The notes under the pieces were generated by a model that saw nothing but the letters and a program-made list of their open reading frames with translations, ran no database searches and had not been told where the DNA came from. The position numbers were made by a program, and so were the translations under genes. From Pelargonium nanum (Eukaryota; Streptophyta; Magnoliopsida; Geraniales; Geraniaceae): a DNA stretch of 22,180 bases. This document shows positions 20,390 to 22,180 of this stretch, one piece after another (the stretch's first letter is position 1; every line of letters starts with the position of its first letter). Location: NCBI GenBank assembly GCA_036897485.1, contig JAYMTF010001628.1:1-22180 (forward strand). The letters are read 5' to 3'.

Positions 20390-20573
20390 GTATCTGAAAC
20401 TCGACTCACATTTTGACGGGTTTGAATTGCCTTAGAACAACTCGGTGTGCAAACCCACAAATTAACACTCAAGTATCTGAAACTCGATTCACATTTTGGC
20501 AGGCTTGAGCTGCTACAGAATAACCCTATTAACTTTTGGACTAGATCATGCAAACCCACACATTTACACTCAA
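20390..20573. repeat. Tandem duplication, 83- and ~101-bp copies
   Basis: Copy 1 (20390-20472) and copy 2 (20473-20573) both open with GTATCTGAAACTCGA and share TCACATTTTG, GCAAACCCACA and ACACTCAA at the end. Copy 2 carries about 18 extra bases in the middle. Copies remain about 80-85% alike over the aligned blocks by eye. Nearby words (ACGGGTTTGA at 20417 and 20664) suggest further worn copies on either side. Confidence 0.75.
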
Positions 20574-21211
20574 AATGTGCTCTAAAGTATGCAACCCACG
20601 TCCATTATGGATCGGGTTCATGTTAGTCATTTTCAACCCATGATTCAACTTTTAAACTAGATTGACGGGTTTGAGTTAAAAACCAATAGGTGGCAAATCA
20701 AAAATAACATATATAATTAAAAATGTCGACGATATCACTAAAGAGGATTATCACGCGCGAGCAAGATATTTGAGAGTGTTTTATTATTTTATTTTTTCTT
20801 CAAATAGTCTATAGTTTCTATAAATTTGTTCTTCCAAACAATCACTTAACAAAATATTTATGTATATATATCATTTGAGAAATAGGATCCAACAATTGCA
20901 GATGGGTGATCACAAAAAGTGGCACATTGTTGTTAAAGTATGTCGTTTAATCATAAAGATAGAGAATGGAGCTGTCGTTTTCTGTTATAGCTATCTCCAA
21001 GACCCCAATGCTCCATCACATATACACATATATATGGATAAGAATAAGATCTAATGCAACCCTAATCACCAATCCATAATATCTGGATTCATAGATATAT
21101 ACAAATAAATATAAATATTTTTTATTCAAAAAAACAACCTTTTTTAGTTCCTGTTTTTGTTTTAATTGATCGATTGTATACCACGATAATATTATAATTG
21201 TACCAGATAAT
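20574..21211. other. AT-rich intergenic DNA
   Basis: No credible coding frame or RNA gene. A 64-codon frame at 20860-21054 has no recognisable content and no supporting context. Simple TATA/ATAT-rich tracts are common here. Confidence 0.45.
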
Positions 21212-21780
21212 ACGACTAAAATGTGCATAGTGCCAAAAAAATCGATTGATCGCGACATTTTTCTTATTAATTATATGATGTTATTGAATTGTTCAGTACG
21301 TATGTGTGTTCACAAGTACAAATTAACATTTTTTAATCGACTACGTGTGATGAGATTATAATTGATGTACTTGAATTTTACCACTGCAATATGATCAATA
21401 GTTATTAAAAAATGATTGATCACGACCTGTTTATTGTTACTAATATGTTATTGATGATACATGTGTACATATGTACATATCTACCTATAACAACGGTTCT
21501 TGGTTATAAAACCAATTTGCATACTCTTGTACGGAAAAAAACTGCATGAAAATAAACTTATTAACTATATTCGATTGTAACTAAACAACTCAGTGTACAC
21601 GTAAGTCCACATGCATGTACAAATGTACAATTTTTTTCTCTTGAGTTTCACGACTGAAATGTGAATAAGTATCAAAATATGAAAACGATATTTTTTATAT
21701 CAATTAATAATATGTTATTGTTATTGAACAGTTTGGTGCATGTGTACATAATTACCTAACAATGACAAGTACATCTTGAC
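21212..21780. repeat. Decayed three-copy tandem array
   Basis: Copies begin near 21212, 21380 and 21649. Each has an ACGACT/CCACTG block, then ATGTGCAT/TATGATCAAT/ATGTGAATAAG, a T-rich stretch, AATATATG/AATATGTTATTG, and a closing CAG..ATGTGTACAT. Blocks before each copy (AAGTACAAATTAAC and ATGTACAAATGTACAA) also match. After copies 2 and 3 an additional pair, CCAATTTGCATACTCTTGTA (about 21510) and CCAATTTGCATACTTTTCTA (about 21786), shows that the true unit is about 270 bp there. A 14-bp palindrome TGTACATATGTACA lies in copy 2 (21464-21477). Confidence 0.65.
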
Positions 21781-22151
21781 CAAAGCCAATTTGCATACTT
21801 TTCTAGGGTGGAAACTACATGGAAAAAAAATGTATCCAAAATATCTTAGATTTGTATAATCTTGTTTTGTCCCATATTGCCACTTTGTTTTTTTTTTGGT
21901 AAAAAGTGACAAATAAAAATCATATCTTGAAACTTTAATTTCATGTAACAACAAAGACAAATCCAAGTACCACTGTACTACAAAATATCTAAACTTAACT
22001 AGATTTCTCTATCAAAGATATTTATTAAAAAATCAAATATATATCTCAAATGACAAAATGCTTAAGAAAAAGAGGTTAAGGATCCTAAGCCAAGAATTAT
22101 TTAGCTTAGGCTAAGCCACCAATGAGATTATGACACCTCATTAAAAATATT
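21781..22151. other. AT-rich intergenic DNA with small inverted repeats near the end
   Basis: No gene is seen. Near the end, CCTAAGC/GCTTAGG (about 22084-22116) and AATGAG/CTCATT (about 22122-22143) form short inverted pairs, which may belong to the edge of an element that continues beyond the window. Confidence 0.35.
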
Positions 22152-22180
22152 GGATCTGGGCGGGTCGCTCCGCTCCCACC
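22152..22180. other. Abrupt GC-rich window edge
   Basis: The last bases (ATCTGGGCGGGTCGCTCCGCTCCCACC) switch suddenly from AT-rich to about three-quarters GC, with a CGCTCCGCTCC direct repeat. This is likely the start of another repeat or gene lying mostly outside the window. Confidence 0.35.

Noticed and set aside
1-22180. A whole new multi-gene system
   Set aside because: Only two protein genes are visible, both of known families and without a functional link. The rest is non-coding repeats, so no new gene system can be supported.

Overview
This window reads as nuclear DNA of a flowering plant, probably a eudicot. The genes have GT-AG introns, the flanking DNA is AT-rich, one gene encodes a chloroplast-targeted enzyme, and the intergenic space holds foldback elements, a tRNA-derived SINE and decayed tandem repeats. 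I could not fix the genus. An asterid would fit, but that is only an impression.

Two protein-coding genes are well supported, and they face each other tail to tail. (1) On the + strand at 1289-6783 lies an 11-exon gene for sulfoquinovosyltransferase SQD2, which makes the chloroplast sulfolipid SQDG. All ten introns can be placed at GT-AG junctions with consistent phase, giving a 501-residue protein. Two exact matches to the phosphate-starvation element P1BS (GNATATNC) lie 1124-1179, at the core promoter, and two ACGT (bZIP-type) boxes lie just upstream. This fits the known phosphate regulation of sulfolipid synthesis. (2) On the - strand at 9353-7935 lies an intronless, GC-rich BAHD acyltransferase of 472 residues with intact HxxxD and DFGWG motifs. 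It has a TATTTAAA box at 9477-9484 and an AC-II type MYB element at 9546-9552.

Layout: 1-1050 is AT-rich upstream DNA with a foldback element at about 147-315. Next come the SQD2 promoter and gene; intron 1 carries a six-copy tandem array and intron 3 a 318-bp foldback element. The convergent spacer 6784-7934 carries a decayed three-part repeat. After the BAHD gene, about 12.6 kb (9600-22180) shows no credible protein-coding gene. That stretch contains at least five separate decayed local tandem duplications (9985-10224, 17353-18115, 19335-19975, 20390-20573, 21212-21780), a 210-bp hairpin MITE near 18.7-18.9 kb, and a 171-bp tRNA-derived SINE at 19545-19715 with a perfect 13-bp target-site duplication. 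It also has an (AT)n tract and an A18 tract. The last ~30 bases turn sharply GC-rich and run off the window.

The two genes have no obvious functional link: one is plastid lipid synthesis, the other probably cytosolic specialised-metabolism acylation. I found no CRISPR array, operon, rRNA or tRNA gene, and nothing I can defend as a wholly new system. The most interesting signals are the P1BS pair on SQD2, the dated SINE insertion inside an older repeat array, and the repeated independent appearance of 80-275 bp tandem duplications across the gene-poor part.
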